From Candidatus Tectomicrobia bacterium RIFCSPLOWO2_12_FULL_69_37 (GTDB lineage: Bacteria > UBA8248), in assembly GCA_001790955.1 (NCBI GenBank), contig MGDP01000126.1, forward strand, positions 1-36,536: a DNA stretch of 36,536 nt. Reading direction: 5' to 3'. Below, piece by piece: positions 34,560 to 36,536 of this stretch. Made by a program: the position numbers and the translations under genes. Each line of letters starts with the position of its first letter. Positions within the stretch are counted from its first letter, which is position 1. A model generated the notes under the pieces. The model saw nothing but the letters and a program-made list of their open reading frames with translations. It ran no database searches and was not told where the DNA came from.

Positions 34560-34568
34560 TGGTATAGT
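34560..34568 (+). promoter_or_regulatory. Candidate extended -10 promoter of the selenoprotein gene
   Basis: TGGTATAGT at 34560-34568 contains TATAGT (5 of 6 to the -10 consensus) preceded by TG one base upstream, which is an extended -10. No good -35 box is visible. The leader to the ATG at 34618 would be about 40-45 bases and contains a strong GAGGAGGAG ribosome site. The rest of the 294-base divergent region holds a short CCCCGGCCGG repetition near 34430-34455. Confidence 0.5.
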
Positions 34569-34617
34569 GGGGGCGCATGGCATTCTTCGGCGCCGCGGGA
34601 CGAGGAGGAGAAGAGGG

Positions 34618-36288
34618 ATGGACCCCAAGACTGCCGTTCGGGACGGGAAAGGCCTGGCCACCCTGCGGGTGCTCAACCCGGTCGCCGCGCGCAAGTTCCG
34701 GCCCGTTGCGCCGGCCAAGCGGCACGCCGACCTCTCGGGCAAGAAGATCGGCCTCTACTGGAACTACAAGAAGCACGGCGACGTGGCGCTCCGCCGGGTG
34801 AAGGAGCTTCTCTCCGGGCGCTACGAGGGCATGCGCTTCGAGTGGTTCGAGACCGGGCCCGTGAACGAGGCGGCGGAGGAGTGGCTCGAGAGCGTGCGCC
34901 TGAGCGGGGTGCAGGGAGTGGTGGCCGCCACCGGGGACTGAGGGTCCTGCACATCGTGGTTGGTCAGAAACCACGCGGGCATCGAGGAGCTGGGAATCCC
35001 GGTCGTCTCCATCGTGCAGGACTACTTCCTGGAGGACGCCAAGGCGAGCGGCCAGGCCTACGGGCTGGAGAGCCCGGCCCTGGCGGTGACCCCGGAGGTG
35101 TTCACCACCCTGACCGCCGAGCAGACCCGGGAGGCGGCCGAGCGGCTCATCGAGGACGTCGTCCGCGGGCTGACGAGTCCCCGGCCCGAGCCCCGGGGCG
35201 AGGTGGTCCGGAAGGTCACGCCCCACGGGCCCGAAGACGGGGTCCTCGCCTTCGGCGGGGCGGACCTGCTCGAGTGCCTCCAGAAGATGAACGACCGCTT
35301 CCTGGAGTGGGGGTGGAGCGACGGCTTCCCGCTCATCCCCCCCACCGAGGAGGCGGTCGCCGGGATGCTCAAGGGCACCCGGCGCGCGCCGGACGACACC
35401 GTGGTGGAGAGATTCGTCCCCGGCAACGCCCGGGCCACGGTCCGGGACATCGCCGTCAACGCGGTGATGGCCGGCTGCCGGCCCGGGTTCCTGCCGGTGG
35501 TGCTGGCCGCCGTCGAGGCCATGCACCATCCCGAGATCAACCTGCGGATGTGCACGGTGTCCACGGGCGCCCACGCCCCCCTCTTCGTCGTGAACGGGCC
35601 CGTCGCCGGGAAGCTGGGCGTCAACGCCGGCTCGTGCGCCCTGGGGAACGCCGGGCCGGGCGGGCTCTCCTTCCCGAACGTCGCCATCGGGCGGGCGGTG
35701 CGGCTCGCCCTGATGAACGTGGGGGGGGCCTACCCGGGCATCCTGGACCAGGACACCATCGGCTCGCCCGCCAAGTTCAGCATGGTCCTCGCCGAGAACG
35801 AGCGGGAGAGCCCCTGGGAGCCCTACCACGTGGAGAAGGGCTTCCGGGCGGAGGAGAGCACCGTCACCTGCTTCTACGGCCACTCCCTCATCGAGATCGC
35901 CGACCTCGAGAGCGAGACCGCCGAGGCCCTGATCAACACCATCTCCCTGCGGGTCGCCGGCATCGGCCAGACCATCTTCATCCCCTACTACCCGGTCATC
36001 CTGCTCTCCCCGGCCCACGCCGGGATCTTCAGCCGGGACGGCTGGACGAAGGATGACATCCGCCAGTACCTGCACCTCCACTGCGCCATCACCGCCGAGA
36101 GGTACCGGAAGTCGAAGTCCCTGGCCATGGGCCCGGCGCGGAAGTGGATCGGCGCGGCGGATTCCGACGCGATGATCCGCCTCTTCGAGCGGCCCGAGCG
36201 GATCGACGTCGTGGTCGCCGGCGGGGCCTCGGGGAAGAGCGCGGCCTACCTGGGCCTCTTCCCGAAGCCGTACCCCGTGAAGGGCTAA
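34618..36288 (+). CDS. UGSC-type selenoprotein with C-terminal fused domain (in-frame TGA at 34939-34941 read as selenocysteine)
   Basis: The gene is one 556-residue protein with selenocysteine at residue 108. Upstream of the TGA the frame encodes LRVLNPVAARKFRPV and ends in GVQGVVAATGD. The codons after TGA read Gly-Ser-Cys-Thr-Ser-Trp, then LVRNHAGIEELGIPVV in the same frame. This is the motif and flanking pattern of the UGSC (or CGSC) protein family, in which U or C begins a redox U-x-x-C pair. Domain 1 spans about residues 18-185. A linker follows, and from about 214 to the end is a second domain with FLEWGWSDGFPLIPPTEE, AVNAVMAGC and NAGSCALGNAGPGG, which I cannot name. ATG at 34618 has GAGGAGGAGAAGAGGG upstream. 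The fragment after the TGA has only an internal TTG and no ribosome site. A SECIS-like hairpin follows the TGA. An Fe-dependent dehydrogenase gene follows at 10 bases. A redox role is inferred. Confidence 0.88.
34946..34979 (+). promoter_or_regulatory. Bacterial SECIS-like element within the selenoprotein gene
   Basis: Immediately downstream of the TGA, CGTGGTT (34955-34961) pairs perfectly with AACCACG (34969-34975) around the seven-base loop GGTCAGA. A lower four-pair helix CCTG/CGGG (34946-34949 with 34976-34979, one G-U) is separated by a five-base bulge on the 5' side. The loop starts 20 bases after the TGA. Bacterial SECIS hairpins lie within the coding frame at this distance, and their loop carries a GU that SelB recognises; the well-known fdhF loop is AGGUCU. 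The match of loop sequence and distance is strong support for recoding, although structure-based scoring was not possible here. Confidence 0.8.
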
Positions 36289-36298
36289 GGGGGAGGGG

Positions 36299-36536
36299 AT
36301 GGAAAACGATTACGCGTTCGAGATAGCCGCCTCCAGCATCCGCTTCGGTCCGGGCGCGACGCGGGAGATCGGCATGGACCTGGCCGAGATGGGCGTCAGG
36401 CGGGCGATGGTCCTGACCGACGCGGCCCTGTGCAAGCTCCCCCCCGTGGCGGCGGTGCTGGAGTCGCTCTCCGCCCGGAAGGTCGAGTACGCCCTCTTCG
36501 ACCGGGTCCGGGTCGAGCCCACGGACGCCTCGTTCC
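36299..36536 (+). CDS. Iron-containing alcohol dehydrogenase, hydroxyacid-oxoacid transhydrogenase-like (3' truncated by window edge)
   Basis: The first 79 residues of a group III Fe-dependent alcohol dehydrogenase. The opening MENDYAFEIAASSIRFGPGA, then TREIGMDLAEMGVRRAMVLTDAAL, matches the N-terminal dinucleotide-binding domain of the family. FDRVRVEPTDASF closely follows the hydroxyacid-oxoacid transhydrogenase (ADHFE1-like) branch. Metal ligands lie beyond the window. The ATG at 36299 follows AAGGGGGAGGGG, 10 bases after the selenoprotein stop, so the two genes are very likely one transcript. The pairing suggests that the selenoprotein works in a redox step linked to an alcohol or hydroxy acid; this is inference. 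Confidence 0.85.
   Translation, partial: MENDYAFEIAASSIRFGPGATREIGMDLAEMGVRRAMVLTDAALCKLPPVAAVLESLSARKVEYALFDRVRVEPTDASF

Noticed and set aside
34618-34941. The selenoprotein gene as a pseudogene or sequencing error
   Set aside because: Frame, codon use and domain continuity are intact on both sides of the TGA. The only interruption falls exactly at the U of a UGSC motif, and a SECIS-like hairpin follows.
34960-36288. A separate protein starting at TTG 34960, downstream of the TGA
   Set aside because: There is no ribosome site before the TTG, the start would fall inside the SECIS-like stem, and the first residues complete the UGSC domain begun upstream in the same frame. A single Sec-containing protein explains the data better.

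Overview
The window is GC-rich, densely coded bacterial DNA with no tRNA, phage, insertion sequence or CRISPR array that I could see. It looks like a Gram-negative or diderm member of an uncultured high-GC lineage. Evidence is a lipobox lipoprotein, Sec-exported periplasmic binding proteins, a small bacterial SRP RNA, and Shine-Dalgarno starts with many GTG and TTG codons. Gene families such as UGSC selenoprotein, DUF6282, CocE hydrolase and many peptide or branched-chain amino acid ABC parts resemble Tectomicrobia, Rokubacteria, deltaproteobacteria-like or SAR202-like genomes. That taxonomic reading is inference only.

Layout. 1-4480: a LivK(partial)-H-M-G-F ABC importer operon. 4726-7811 (minus strand): fumarylacetoacetate hydrolase family enzyme, DUF6282 metal-dependent hydrolase and a quinone-oxidoreductase-like dehydrogenase, with a divergent SDR at 7952. 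8840-12907: a well-formed sigma70-type promoter with three alternating CTATTG/CAATAG half-sites, driving a family 5 solute-binding protein, a D-2-hydroxyacid dehydrogenase and an M24 peptidase. 12908-13859: a non-coding, repeat-rich stretch. 13860-24650: an SDR, a HutC-type GntR regulator facing away from a second, catalytically degenerate M24 protein, a second family 5 binding protein, two Dpp-type permeases, an unusual acyl-CoA dehydrogenase, a CapA-like protein and a CocE/NonD esterase, ending in a bidirectional terminator. 24710-28824: a tandem carboxymuconolactone decarboxylase-like protein, an E1 alpha/beta 2-oxoacid dehydrogenase pair and a secreted alpha/beta hydrolase.

28979-32289 is the most conserved block: SRP RNA, dnaX, ybaB, a zinc-ribbon membrane microprotein, then recR and a strong terminator. 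It is followed by a 92-residue exported protein, a TPR protein and a convergent cyclophilin lipoprotein with a large insertion.

The most striking object is at 34618-36288. Two apparently separate reading frames are one gene interrupted by an in-frame TGA at 34939-34941. The TGA is followed directly by Gly-Ser-Cys codons and by a SECIS-like hairpin with a GGTC-containing loop. This is a UGSC-type selenoprotein whose UGSC module is fused to a second domain of about 340 residues. It lies just ahead of an iron-containing alcohol dehydrogenase that runs off the window.

The catabolic genes suggest uptake and breakdown of amino acids, peptides or opine-like amides and aromatic or carboxylic acids, but no substrate can be assigned from sequence alone.
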